Shown: positions 42,643-50,953 of the stretch, piece after piece
Numbering within the stretch: position 1 is the stretch's first letter
Layout: every line of letters begins with the position of its first letter
Assembly (NCBI GenBank): GCA_934169775.1
Contig: CAKPOI010000007.1
Location: forward strand, 1 to 50,953
Length of the DNA stretch: 50,953 nucleotides
From: an uncultured Clostridia bacterium
GTDB taxonomy: Bacteria > Bacillota > Clostridia > TANB77 > CAG-508
Direction of reading: 5' to 3'
Made by a program: the position numbers and the translations under genes
Notes under the pieces: model-generated
Database searches by the model: none
What the model saw: only the letters and a program-made list of their open reading frames with translations
What the model was told of the DNA's origin: nothing

Positions 42643-43971
42643 TTACATTCTTGTTATTTTTATTTTTGATTCTAGATTCATTAATCCTACTGTATTTTTC
42701 ATAGATAAAACTTCTACTAATAATGCATCATATTTTCTATTTAATACTTCTAATTCACCTTTATGGTCAAAATGTGTACAGCTAAAAGATAATGTATATT
42801 TTCCTGGTGCCACATTTAAAATTTGTTTAAATTCAGCTATTACAACATCACCTTTTTTATAATTGCCTGTAATAACTTTTTCTATTAATGTATTTGTACC
42901 ACATATTTCTAATCCTTTAAAATCTTTTAAAGTCATTGTAAATATTGGATCTTTTACATCTTCATTAAATCTGATTTTTGATTTCAATATAATTTCTTTG
43001 TCATTTTCTATTGCCATTGCATAATTTCCATTTACATCAAAAATACCATAATCTATGACCTCAGCTTTTCCATTTCCATAATCAACTATATTTGGGTTTT
43101 GTGTAAAATGCGTTTTCCATTCTTCATTTTCTTTAGAAGTTTTTTCTTTATCTCCTTCTATATTTTTATTTTGTGATAATATTTGCTCATCAGTCATTTC
43201 TTGGCTTTCTTCTGGATTTAGTCCAACAATTATTTTTTTGTATCTTTCTACTCCATCTTTTACACTACCATCAAAAATTTTCTTTCCTGAATCTATTATT
43301 ATTGTTCTTGTACAGTTTCTAAGTACATCTGATATATTATGTGTTACAAAAAGTATTGTTTTTCCTTTTTCTTTGAATTGTTCAAATTTTTTAAAGCATT
43401 TTAACTGAAATGCCATATCTCCTACTGATAATACTTCATCTACTATTAGTATATCTGGGTCAACATTTATTGCACAAGCAAATGCTAATCTTGCAAACAT
43501 TCCAGAAGAATATGTTTTTACTGGTTGATATAAATGGTCTCCAATATCAGCAAATTCAATAATTTCTGGTTTTTTTTCTTCTATTTGTTCTGGTGTTAAT
43601 CCCATTACTTGTCCATGTTGATATATGTTTTCTATTCCTGTTAATTCTGGATTAAATGCTGTACCTAATTCTAATAAAGAACTTATTTTTCCATTTAATT
43701 GTATAGTTCCAGAAGTTGGAGTAACTACACCTGTAATCATTTTTAATAATGTTGATTTTCCTGCTCCATTTTTTCCTAATACTCCTAATACTTCTCCTTT
43801 TTTTACTTCTAGATTTAGATTTTCCATAGCTTTAAAAACTCCATGTTTTTCTACCATTGGAAACATTGTTTCTAACATTCTATCCTTTTTTCTTGCAAAC
43901 ATTTTATAGTTTTTACAAAGGTTTTCTATTTTTATTGAAATATCAGAATCTATTTTATTTTCATTTTTCAT
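42643..43971 (-). CDS. ABC transporter ATP-binding protein, Wzt/TagH type
   Basis: 442 residues. The ATPase has Walker A VLGKNGAGKSTLLKMITG, signature YSSGMFARLAFACAI, Walker B PDILIVDEVLSVGD and the H-loop LFVTHNISDV. The C-terminal domain (about 290-440, with DVNGNYAMAIENDKEI) is the Wzt-type beta sandwich that in known systems recognises the end of the polymer before export. It pairs with the permease at 45008-45802; a GT2 gene lies between them. It powers export of the lipid-linked polysaccharide or teichoic-acid-like polymer made by this locus. Confidence 0.92.
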   Translation of the reverse strand: MKNENKIDSDISIKIENLCKNYKMFARKKDRMLETMFPMVEKHGVFKAMENLNLEVKKGEVLGVLGKNGAGKSTLLKMITGVVTPTSGTIQLNGKISSLLELGTAFNPELTGIENIYQHGQVMGLTPEQIEEKKPEIIEFADIGDHLYQPVKTYSSGMFARLAFACAINVDPDILIVDEVLSVGDMAFQLKCFKKFEQFKEKGKTILFVTHNISDVLRNCTRTIIIDSGKKIFDGSVKDGVERYKKIIVGLNPEESQEMTDEQILSQNKNIEGDKEKTSKENEEWKTHFTQNPNIVDYGNGKAEVIDYGIFDVNGNYAMAIENDKEIILKSKIRFNEDVKDPIFTMTLKDFKGLEICGTNTLIEKVITGNYKKGDVVIAEFKQILNVAPGKYTLSFSCTHFDHKGELEVLNRKYDALLVEVLSMKNTVGLMNLESKIKITRM

Positions 43972-43994
43972 TTATATCATTTTCCTTTCTAAAG

Positions 43995-44987
43995 CTATCT
44001 TTTCCCCAATATTTTTAAAATGTAGTGTCTAATTTTGAAAAGTATTTTTCCAATAAACGGTAAATTTAATATTATAAAATTTTCTATGTAATATATAAAT
44101 GTTTCTGTTTTATATAATTGATGGAATATTTTCCAATCTTTAAAATTAAAATTTTTCTTTTTTTGTAACATTTTATAATATCTTAATGCTTTTAAATTTA
44201 AGTCTTGTATTGGTCCTAAAAATCTGCTATTATTTTCTACAAAAGTTCCAAATACTCCTAATTTAACATTAATAAATAAATTTCTTACATCTTCTAATTT
44301 AGTAAATTTGTGTGATATTTTATCTGTTCCTATTTGATTATTTCCATGTTGTCTATATTTAATATATGGCTTTTCTACATATGCTAATTTTCCTTCTAAT
44401 GCTATCATTATTCCAATCCAATAATCATGTGGTACATATCTTGAGTTTGATGGGATTGGCAAAATTTTTTCTATCCATTTACTTTTTATTAATGTTGTAC
44501 ATCCAGTAACACAATTATAAAGATAATTTACTTTATAATTTTTTATACATTTATTTATTTTTCTTTTTAATAACATATATTCATTAAAAGATGGATTTAT
44601 AGTTTTTAAGTTTTCATCTACAACTTCTAAATCTCCAAAAACTAAATCTGCATTTTCCCTTTTCATGACTTCAGCTGTTTTCTCAATTTTTTCTGGTAAC
44701 CATACATCATCCTGGTCAGAGAGCATAAACATATTGCTTTCTACTTGTTTTATTAAAAACTCAAAATTTTTTATATATCCTAAATTATTTTCTTGAAAAT
44801 ATGCATGTATTCTTGAATCTTTTTTTTGATATTCTTTTATAATCTCTCTAGTATTATCTTTAGAGCAATCATCTGATATCAAAATTCTTATATTTCTATA
44901 TGTTTGATTCAATATACTTTCTATTTGTTCTGTTAAATATTTTTCGCCATTATATGTTGCTAATAATACATCTATTGTTTCTTCCAT
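43995..44987 (-). CDS. Glycosyltransferase family 2 (rhamnosyltransferase-like)
   Basis: 330 residues: EETIDVLLATYNGEKYLTEQ, RNIRILISDDCSKDNTREII, and MFMLSDQDDVWLPEKIEKTA (DQDD metal motif). This family start and length are common among rhamnosyltransferases, which fits the dTDP-rhamnose genes in the window. It is cytoplasmic with a short hydrophobic C-terminal part. It sits between the two exporter genes (20 and 23 bp gaps), so it belongs to the same transcript. Confidence 0.85.
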   Translation of the reverse strand: MEETIDVLLATYNGEKYLTEQIESILNQTYRNIRILISDDCSKDNTREIIKEYQKKDSRIHAYFQENNLGYIKNFEFLIKQVESNMFMLSDQDDVWLPEKIEKTAEVMKRENADLVFGDLEVVDENLKTINPSFNEYMLLKRKINKCIKNYKVNYLYNCVTGCTTLIKSKWIEKILPIPSNSRYVPHDYWIGIMIALEGKLAYVEKPYIKYRQHGNNQIGTDKISHKFTKLEDVRNLFINVKLGVFGTFVENNSRFLGPIQDLNLKALRYYKMLQKKKNFNFKDWKIFHQLYKTETFIYYIENFIILNLPFIGKILFKIRHYILKILGKR

Positions 44988-45007
44988 TTTGTAATCCTTC
45001 CTTATTT

Positions 45008-45802
45008 TTACAATACATCTGCAAAGTCTTTTTTACTTTTCTTAAATATATAATTGCCCCACATAAATATTGCTATTGTTATTACCCAAAATGCAATTGT
45101 GTATATTCCATGTCCTTGTGTTACAATATTTCCCTCTATAAATACTTCTCTAAATCCTGTTACTAAATATGTAAAAGGCATACATTGTACTATTTTTAGA
45201 AGTGTAGCATGTCCAGATAACATGTTTAAATTCCATACTATTGGTGTAAACCAGAAAAATAATTGCATTAATATATTTAATAATTGTGAAAAGTCTGGTA
45301 CTAGTGTAGTTACTGCTGATGTAAATCTTGTTACTGCTATTATAAATGCATATGCTGCTACTAATATATATATTGCCATTAATATGTTTGGTCTAAATCC
45401 AAATATAATACATATTACTGTTGATATTATAAATAAAAATACTGCAACAAAGCTACTTGCTATTATTGATATAATTGGTATTGTATCAACTGGAAACACT
45501 ACCTTCTTTACTAAATAACTATATGCCCTTATTGAATTACTTGCACTTATTATGCTGTCATTTAAGCACAACCACATTGCCATTCCTGGTATGAACCATA
45601 CTGCATATGGCTCATTTCCAGAACTTGGTGTTTTTAATATAAATTGAAATACAATAACATATGTTAGCATAAATATAAATGGTTGCAAAAATCCCCATAT
45701 GCTTCCTAAACTTGTACTTGCAAATCTATTTTTAAAATCATTTTTTCCTAATTGAAATACTAATTTTCTGTTTTGTATTACAGTTTTTATAAATTCTATC
45801 AT
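45008..45802 (-). CDS. ABC-2 type polysaccharide export permease (Wzm/TagG)
   Basis: 264 residues with six membrane helices; FKNRFASTSLGSIWGFLQPF is the amphipathic start typical of the family, and WFIPGMAMWLCLNDSI and FWFTPIVWNLNML follow. The ATG at 45802 fits AGGAG 10 bases upstream, while the TTG at 45829 does not. With the Wzt-like ATPase it forms the channel that moves the undecaprenyl-linked polymer across the membrane. It is first of three tightly spaced genes. Confidence 0.92.
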   Translation of the reverse strand: MIEFIKTVIQNRKLVFQLGKNDFKNRFASTSLGSIWGFLQPFIFMLTYVIVFQFILKTPSSGNEPYAVWFIPGMAMWLCLNDSIISASNSIRAYSYLVKKVVFPVDTIPIISIIASSFVAVFLFIISTVICIIFGFRPNILMAIYILVAAYAFIIAVTRFTSAVTTLVPDFSQLLNILMQLFFWFTPIVWNLNMLSGHATLLKIVQCMPFTYLVTGFREVFIEGNIVTQGHGIYTIAFWVITIAIFMWGNYIFKKSKKDFADVL

Positions 45803-45891
45803 ATTATTTTTTCTCCTATTTTTCCGCAAAATTTTCTGCTCTTATTTTATATTTTATCCGCGTTTTTGTCAATATAAATACAGACTAAACA

Positions 45892-46686
45892 TTAATTTAA
45901 AATTGATTTTAATGCCTTTGCAAATTCATCTGCTTGAATTTTGCCTTTTTCATTTTTTGCTAAGCAAATAATATAATTCCCATTATCTTGAACAAAATCA
46001 TAACTTTGATATTCTTCCAATTTTTCAAAAGGATAATCTTCAACTGTTCCAGTAACATCATCTACCATTTTAATATCACCTGTTTTTGCTAAAACAACAA
46101 ATTTATCACTATCGATATATTTTTTTAATACTTTATCTACATCATTTTCACTATTTGCATTTTTTACAGTTAGATATCCATCTTTTATTTCATATTCACT
46201 TTTTGAAATTTGCTCTAAAAGTTCTTGTATATCTTCCCTTGAACTTTCTTCTATCCATATTCCACTATTTTTAGGAGTTTTTTCATTTATTATTTTATCA
46301 ACTTGTGATAATTCAAATTTTTCATTTTGAAGAAAGCCACATAAAGCCACTTTATATTGTACACTTGATTTTACAGTTAAAATTTTTCTGTTGTCATATT
46401 CATTTGCTACTTGATAAATATCATCGTCACCTGTTGCACCAGTACTTTCTTTTATTTCTTTTATAATTGACACATCATTAGATGCAACTTCATTTTTGTT
46501 ATTGTTACCATCTGCTATACTTGATTCTTCTACAATATTTTCGCTATTATTTTCTACTTGATTTGTTGTTTCGTTTTCACTTTTTCCTGGAATATTTTTA
46601 TTTTGACTACGAAAAATTACCATAGATACTACAACAGTGACAATAACTACTATTATAATTAATATTGCAATGTTTCTTTTTTTCAT
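45892..46686 (-). CDS. Hypothetical protein with N-terminal membrane anchor
   Basis: 264 residues. Residues 5-26 are a membrane helix. A low-complexity Asn/Glu/Ser linker runs to about 75, and then an exported domain of about 185 residues (NDVSIIKEIKESTGATGDDD, SGIWIEESSREDIQELLEQI, NYIICLAKNEKGKIQADEFA). No family was recognised. Its place between the exporter permease and the M14 peptidase suggests a cell-envelope role tied to polymer or wall maturation. Base use is like its neighbours. Confidence 0.6.
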   Translation of the reverse strand: MKKRNIAILIIIVVIVTVVVSMVIFRSQNKNIPGKSENETTNQVENNSENIVEESSIADGNNNKNEVASNDVSIIKEIKESTGATGDDDIYQVANEYDNRKILTVKSSVQYKVALCGFLQNEKFELSQVDKIINEKTPKNSGIWIEESSREDIQELLEQISKSEYEIKDGYLTVKNANSENDVDKVLKKYIDSDKFVVLAKTGDIKMVDDVTGTVEDYPFEKLEEYQSYDFVQDNGNYIICLAKNEKGKIQADEFAKALKSILN

Positions 46687-46706
46687 TTTTTATTTTTTCC
46701 TTTCTC

Positions 46707-46726
46707 AAATTGCAATTCTTTTTCAA
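46707..46726. repeat. Solo end of the TTGAAAA element
   Basis: AAATTGCAATTCTTTTTCAA, close to the right end of copies A and E, without a partner end nearby. It lies between the hypothetical gene and the M14 peptidase gene and may be a remnant of an element. Confidence 0.45.
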
Positions 46727-46729
46727 CCT

Positions 46730-48121
46730 CTATATTCCTTTCAACATATTAATCGTCGCATCAATATACTTCCTAGAATATTCTGAATCCAAAACATCTT
46801 GATGGCTCAGTATTTTTTTGCCATTTGTTCCATATTCTGGCAATTCTATTAACGCTGACCTTGCAGTTCTGCCATTTGCACCTAATGAACTACGTGCCCA
46901 ATTTATTAAATATCCTTTTCCATAAGTTGAAGTATACTGTGTAGAAGGAAATTTTTGTTTATAATAACTACAAATTTCATTATCTCCTATTACTTGTGTT
47001 GTCCAACCATGTAAATCAACCAAAACTGTTTGACCTGTAGTAGATTTTTTACTCAGTAAAAAATCTCTTAAATATCTTGCTTCATAAGAATTAAATGAAG
47101 TACTTCCTGTATAATTTCTATCAGTATACATTGGTACAAAATTCGTTGACCAACACCTATTTATATCAACTCCTTTATTTTCTGGAGCTGCACTATACAA
47201 GGTTGTTCTTCCTGGCCCATTATTAGTCCATCCATAATTTCTTCCATCTGGATTTATCTCTGGAAAAATATATATTGTCCATTTGTTTGTTAATTCCTTG
47301 TCTGCCATATTTCTTAATTCATTTATAAAATTTTCAGCAATTACTGATACTTCTGTTCCATCTCTTCCAAAATTATCCTCAAACCCATGTAAAACAAATG
47401 TTGCAAAAAATACATTTGGTCCATCACCATATCTATAATATTTCAAATCTGTTCCCTTTGAACTTCCTGCAACTTTTAATCCTGAGCTTCCATATGTTCC
47501 TATTTCAAAAGATTCTTTATTTATACCAATTATTCTACTAGATTCTGTTAATACTTCATTTGTACTATTTAAAATAATCTTTACCTTTAAAGTATAATTT
47601 CCTGACTTATAATTACTTATATCGACATTTCCTCTAAAACCTGAATTTGCATTTGTACTTTCATCTCCAAATCCTTGTCCTCTCATAGCATCTACAGCAT
47701 CTTGCCTTAAAGAAAATGTCATTTTATCTGTTACATTATTTTCATTTATCCAAACTTCAACTTTTCTATTTTCTTCATTAGATAATTGCCAACCTTGAAT
47801 ATATAATGTATTTCTACTATTTTGTTCTGTTTGAGGAAAATCAATTGTTATACATGTATTAATTTGCTTTTGATTTTCCAGATATTTGTTTTTGACATTT
47901 TCTGTATCATTAACAAATTTTTCTATTTCTTTTACCATATCTTCTGACACATTATTTGCATTTACTAATATAGTATTTTCTTCACTTTGTGATTGCTGTG
48001 ATATTTCATTTTGTGTCAATGCTGGAGATTTTGCATTCGATATTTTTTCACAATTTAATATAATCACTGCAAAAAGTAATAATCCAAATGTTATTATTAT
48101 TCTTTTTACTAGTTCTTTCAT
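46730..48121 (-). CDS. Secreted M14 carboxypeptidase with one repeat domain
   Basis: 463 residues. An N-terminal hydrophobic segment (about 8-25) is a signal or anchor. Residues about 90-205 form one copy of the repeat domain seen five times in the GH25 lysozyme (LYIQGWQLSNEENRKVEVWI, RQDAVDAMRGQGFGDEST). The M14 domain follows: FVLHGFEDNFGRDG (zinc HxxE), PEINPDGRNYGW, GVDINRCWSTNF, VLVDLHGWTTQ (zinc His) and SALIELPEYG (catalytic Glu). Relatives trim peptidoglycan stem peptides, and that is the likely job here, next to polymer-export genes. Confidence 0.88.
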   Translation of the reverse strand: MKELVKRIIITFGLLLFAVIILNCEKISNAKSPALTQNEISQQSQSEENTILVNANNVSEDMVKEIEKFVNDTENVKNKYLENQKQINTCITIDFPQTEQNSRNTLYIQGWQLSNEENRKVEVWINENNVTDKMTFSLRQDAVDAMRGQGFGDESTNANSGFRGNVDISNYKSGNYTLKVKIILNSTNEVLTESSRIIGINKESFEIGTYGSSGLKVAGSSKGTDLKYYRYGDGPNVFFATFVLHGFEDNFGRDGTEVSVIAENFINELRNMADKELTNKWTIYIFPEINPDGRNYGWTNNGPGRTTLYSAAPENKGVDINRCWSTNFVPMYTDRNYTGSTSFNSYEARYLRDFLLSKKSTTGQTVLVDLHGWTTQVIGDNEICSYYKQKFPSTQYTSTYGKGYLINWARSSLGANGRTARSALIELPEYGTNGKKILSHQDVLDSEYSRKYIDATINMLKGI

Positions 48122-48158
48122 ATTTTATCTCATTCCTTCCTCAAAACATAAACTTTAA

Positions 48159-48181
48159 TTGAAATTGTAATTATTTTTCAA
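48159..48181. repeat. Miniature TTGAAAA palindrome
   Basis: A 23-bp imperfect palindrome made only of the element ends: TTGAAATTG at the left and AATTATTTTTCAA at the right. It overlaps the stop codon and last residues (IEK) of the GT2 gene at 48171. It could be the product of precise loss of the element's middle, or the original target. Confidence 0.5.
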
Positions 48182-49166
48182 TTTTTCTAAAGTATAAAAA
48201 ACCTATAAATGGAAAATGAAATATGAGTATTTCTTTTACCAATTTTTTAGTAAGATTTTTGCCACCCAAAAATCGAAAAAAACTTATAAAACGGAAATTT
48301 ATATATTTTGATTTTTTGATTGATTCATAATATTTTATCAATTTTTTTATCCATTTTTCACTTTTTTCATCTTGTAGTTTTTGACTATATTCTAAACACA
48401 TCTTTGCGCCATATAAATACGCTTTATCGATAACTTTTTCTTGTCTATATTTCGAATAACTCTCTATTGAATTTCCATTTTTTTCTTTCCATAAATACAA
48501 ATTTTGTTTTAAACTTCTGCCTCCAAAAACATTTGACTTATGTAATCTATACCCAAATAAAGCCTCATTAATATGGCTTATTCCTTTTCCTTCATTTGCT
48601 ATAAATCCTATTAACCAATCATGTGCTATTACACTTTTCAAAAAAGGAAGTGCTTTTTCTTTTACTTCTTTTGTAAATAACTGTGAACATCCTATCCCTG
48701 CATATCGTGATATCGCAAGTTTACTATGTTTTTTTATTAATGGCATATTTTTATATTTAAAATAATCTTGTTTTATTATTTGATCATTTTCATCTATCTG
48801 GTGGCAATTACAATATACTAAGTCAACATCATCTTGTTTTAATTTTTCTAAACTTTTTTCTATTTTTTGCGGATACCATATGTCATCATGGTCACTAAAG
48901 CATATATATTTTGATGTTGACTTTTGCAATAAATATTCAAAGTTTTTTGTATATCCTAAATTATGCTCTGTTTTATATATTTTTATTCTTTTATCTTTTT
49001 TTGCATATTCTTCTAATGTTTTCTCTACTTCTTTATTTGGCGAGCAGTCATCAGAAATCAGTAGATTTATATTTTTATATGTTTGATTTAATATGCTTTC
49101 TATTTGTTTTTTTAGGTATTCTATTTTGGTATTGTATGTTGCCATTAATATGTCTACTTCTTCCAT
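48171..49166 (-). CDS. Glycosyltransferase family 2 (rhamnosyltransferase-like)
   Basis: 331 residues, similar in outline to the enzyme at 43995-44987: VDILMATYNTKIEYLKKQIE, LLISDDCSPNKEVEKTLEE, and YICFSDHDDIWYPQKIEKSL (DHDD). The C-terminal 60 residues are basic and partly hydrophobic, so membrane association is likely. It is the first gene of the glycan locus after guaB, and its last codons lie in a copy of the TTGAAAA repeat end. Confidence 0.85.
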   Translation of the reverse strand: MEEVDILMATYNTKIEYLKKQIESILNQTYKNINLLISDDCSPNKEVEKTLEEYAKKDKRIKIYKTEHNLGYTKNFEYLLQKSTSKYICFSDHDDIWYPQKIEKSLEKLKQDDVDLVYCNCHQIDENDQIIKQDYFKYKNMPLIKKHSKLAISRYAGIGCSQLFTKEVKEKALPFLKSVIAHDWLIGFIANEGKGISHINEALFGYRLHKSNVFGGRSLKQNLYLWKEKNGNSIESYSKYRQEKVIDKAYLYGAKMCLEYSQKLQDEKSEKWIKKLIKYYESIKKSKYINFRFISFFRFLGGKNLTKKLVKEILIFHFPFIGFLYFRKIEK

Positions 49167-49200
49167 TTCTACTACTACCTCTCTTTATATATATTACCTG

Positions 49201-49311
49201 TTGAAACAGAATTACAATTTTGACTGAGGCAAAGTGCATTTAGTATTTAATTAATGTATGCCTCATAAATGTTAAACTTGTTTTTCTTGTCAAAATTTAA
49301 TTCTGTTTCAA
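49201..49311. repeat. TTGAAAA inverted-repeat element, copy C
   Basis: 111 bp with perfect 9-bp ends TTGAAACAG and CTGTTTCAA and longer imperfect arms (TTGAAACAGAATTACAATTT at the left). The middle contains GTATGCCTCATAAAT, which matches copy D in the opposite orientation. It lies between the guaB stop (49316) and the GT2 start (49166). Confidence 0.85.
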
Positions 49312-49315
49312 CTAG

Positions 49316-50821
49316 TTATTTATATTGGCTGTCAACTTCTTTAAGAATAACATCATGTGCACTACCTTCTGAAATACTAACTTCAGAAACTAAAGTTAAT
49401 CTAGCTTTTTCATGAAATTCTGGAATACTAATACTTCCACAATTACACATAGTAGACTTAATTTTAGACACAGTAACATCCAAATTATCTTTTAATCTAC
49501 CAGCATATGGAATGTATGAATCTACACCTTCCTCAAAAGAAAGCGCTTTTTTACCACCCATATCATATCTTTGCCAGTTTCTAGCACGGTTTGAGCCTTC
49601 TCCCCAATATTCTTTAACATATCCATTTCCTTTTTTTACTATTCTTGTAGGGCTTTCGTCAAATCTAGCAAAATATCTTCCCATCATGACAAAATCTGCA
49701 CCTAAAGCCAAAGCAATTGTAATATGGTGATCATGTACAATACCACCATCTGAACATACCGGTACATAAATTCCTGTTTCTTTAAAATATTCATCTCTTG
49801 CTGCTACAACATCTATTAAAGCTGAAGCTTGTCCACGTCCAATTCCTTTTGTTTCTCTAGTAATACAAATTGAACCTCCTCCAACTCCTACTTTAATAAA
49901 ATCAGCTCCTGCTTCTGCTAAATATCTAAATCCTTCTCTGTCTACAACATTTCCTGCTCCGATTTTTACATTATCTCCATATTTTTCTCTTACAAATGCT
50001 ATAGTATTTTTTTGCCATACAGAATATCCATCAGAAGAATCTATACATAGGATATCTACTCCTGCATCTACTAATGCTGGTATTCTTTCTGCATAATCTC
50101 TTGTTCCAACACCTGCCCCAATTATATATCTTTTATCTTCATCTAATAATGAATTTGGATTTGTTTTTCTATCTTCATAATCTTTACGAAATACTAAATA
50201 TTTCAAGTTTCCATCATCATCTAATATTGGTAAACATGCTATTTTGCGTTCCCATATAATATCATTTGCTTCTGATAATGTTACACCTTCATGTGCCCAT
50301 ATTGCTTTTTCTTTTGATGTCATAAAATTATCTATTGGTGCATTCATATCATCTCTTGATATTCTATAATCTTTGTCTGTTACTAATCCTATAAATTTTC
50401 CATGTGGTGTTCCATCTTCTGTTATCATAACAGTTGAATGTCCTGTTTCTTCTATTAATTCTAGCACTTCTTTTAATGGTGTTCCTGATTTTACATTTGA
50501 ATCACTTGTTATAAATCCTGCTTTATGTTTTTTTACTTGTCTAACCATTTCTGCTTGTGATTCTATTGATTGTGAACCATATATAAATGCAACTCCTCCT
50601 TCTCTTGCTAAAGCAATTCCCATATCTACTCCTGAAACTGATTGCATTATTGCAGATACCATTGGTACATTTGCACTATATTTTGGTTCTTCTCCTGCTT
50701 TATATTTTACCAGTGGTGTTTTTAATGATACATTTGATGGTATGCATCTTTCATCTGTTAAATTTGGTAATAATAAAAATTCATTAAATGTTCTTGATAT
50801 GTTTTCTAATATTTTTGCCAT
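49316..50821 (-). CDS. guaB: IMP dehydrogenase, Tritrichomonas-type
   Basis: 501 residues: an (alpha/beta)8 barrel with two CBS domains (about 100-220). IMPDH makes XMP from IMP with NAD, the committed step to GMP. The active-site loop is VGVGGGSICITRETKGIGRG with Cys319, and the flap NWQRYD gives Arg418 and Tyr419. Asp261 and Glu431 also fall at the numbers I recall for the Tritrichomonas foetus enzyme. MCNCGSISIPEFHEKARLTL near the end further fits that branch rather than usual bacterial IMPDHs. The start has AAAGGAGTG at the right distance. It is bracketed by repeat copies C and D. Confidence 0.95.
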   Translation of the reverse strand: MAKILENISRTFNEFLLLPNLTDERCIPSNVSLKTPLVKYKAGEEPKYSANVPMVSAIMQSVSGVDMGIALAREGGVAFIYGSQSIESQAEMVRQVKKHKAGFITSDSNVKSGTPLKEVLELIEETGHSTVMITEDGTPHGKFIGLVTDKDYRISRDDMNAPIDNFMTSKEKAIWAHEGVTLSEANDIIWERKIACLPILDDDGNLKYLVFRKDYEDRKTNPNSLLDEDKRYIIGAGVGTRDYAERIPALVDAGVDILCIDSSDGYSVWQKNTIAFVREKYGDNVKIGAGNVVDREGFRYLAEAGADFIKVGVGGGSICITRETKGIGRGQASALIDVVAARDEYFKETGIYVPVCSDGGIVHDHHITIALALGADFVMMGRYFARFDESPTRIVKKGNGYVKEYWGEGSNRARNWQRYDMGGKKALSFEEGVDSYIPYAGRLKDNLDVTVSKIKSTMCNCGSISIPEFHEKARLTLVSEVSISEGSAHDVILKEVDSQYK

Positions 50822-50854
50822 TTCTTACACTCCTTTAAATATTATCATATTAGG

Positions 50855-50953
50855 TTGGAAAAGAATTAAATTTTGGCAAGGCAAACGAGTTTAAAATTTA
50901 TGAGGCATACGATGGTACGTTGATTAAATTTTAAATGAAGTTTAACGTAGTCA
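50855..50953. repeat. TTGAAAA inverted-repeat element, copy D (cut by window end)
   Basis: Starts TTGGAAAAGAATTAAATTTT and continues GGCAAGGCAAACGAGTTTA and TTTATGAGGCATACGATGG, then TTAAATGAAGTTTAACGTAG. The other end lies beyond the window. The middle matches the reverse of copy C, so C and D form a subgroup facing each other around guaB. It begins 33 bp upstream of the guaB start and so lies where a promoter is expected. Confidence 0.8.

Noticed and set aside
50373..50894. A 173-codon plus-strand open frame at the right edge
   Set aside because: It is antisense to guaB, which has complete motifs and a good ribosome site.

Overview
The window is very AT-rich, with tightly packed genes nearly all on the minus strand. 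Ribosome binding sites are of the AAAGGA/AGGAGG type. Gene content includes dipicolinate synthase subunit B (an endospore gene), an M6 protease with S-layer homology (SLH) domains, a Wzt/Wzm-type polymer exporter and pseudopilin-like signal sequences. Together these suggest a Gram-positive, spore-forming clostridial bacterium (Bacillota). No rRNA, tRNA, CRISPR array or transposase gene was seen.

Layout. 1-3.5 kb: an operon read leftward from a MerR-type promoter (19-bp spacer): a divergent Dxs, MerR, a shortened membrane-anchored flavodoxin, a CMD-cupin protein and the start of a flavodoxin. 3.7-5.7 kb: an ECF sigma factor fused to a membrane helix and an exported domain that looks serpin-like, then a small gene with a probable frameshift. 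5.9-12.6 kb: a surface-glycan operon (GtrA, GT2, flippase-like protein, a sugar kinase interrupted by an in-frame stop, HAD phosphatase, nucleotidyltransferase, large membrane protein) with a clear sigma-A promoter. 12.6-16.5 kb: sbcD-sbcC. 16.6-21 kb: the M6/SLH protease and a pseudopilin-anchored formylglycine-enzyme-like protein. The C-terminus of the latter has the composition of a diversity-generating retroelement (DGR) variable region. 21.1-22.8 kb (plus strand): an XRE regulator and a tyrosine recombinase. 22.8-25.5 kb: a membrane protein, dpaB and a ROK kinase. 25.6-29.3 kb: rfbDACB for dTDP-L-rhamnose. 29.7-50.8 kb: a repeat-bearing GH25 lysozyme, then a long leftward surface-polymer locus (GT2 enzymes, Gtr-type modules, ABC exporter, MBL-fold protein, M14 peptidase), with guaB at its upstream end.

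How it fits together: RfbDACB makes dTDP-rhamnose, and the GT2 enzymes (one with two tandem domains) probably build a rhamnose-containing polymer. The Wzm/Wzt pair exports it. GtrA/GtrB/GT-C modules add side groups from polyprenyl-phosphate sugars on the outer face. The GH25 and M14 enzymes share a repeat domain and probably remodel peptidoglycan nearby.

The strongest leads are the DGR-like variable region with a perfect 52-bp palindrome 78 bp downstream; the sigma/membrane/serpin-like fusion; a family of roughly 96-123-bp inverted-repeat elements at gene ends in the glycan loci; the in-frame stop in the kinase gene; and an IMP dehydrogenase whose active-site residue numbers match those of the Tritrichomonas foetus enzyme as I recall it. 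Homology statements rest on motif recognition by eye; no database search was run.
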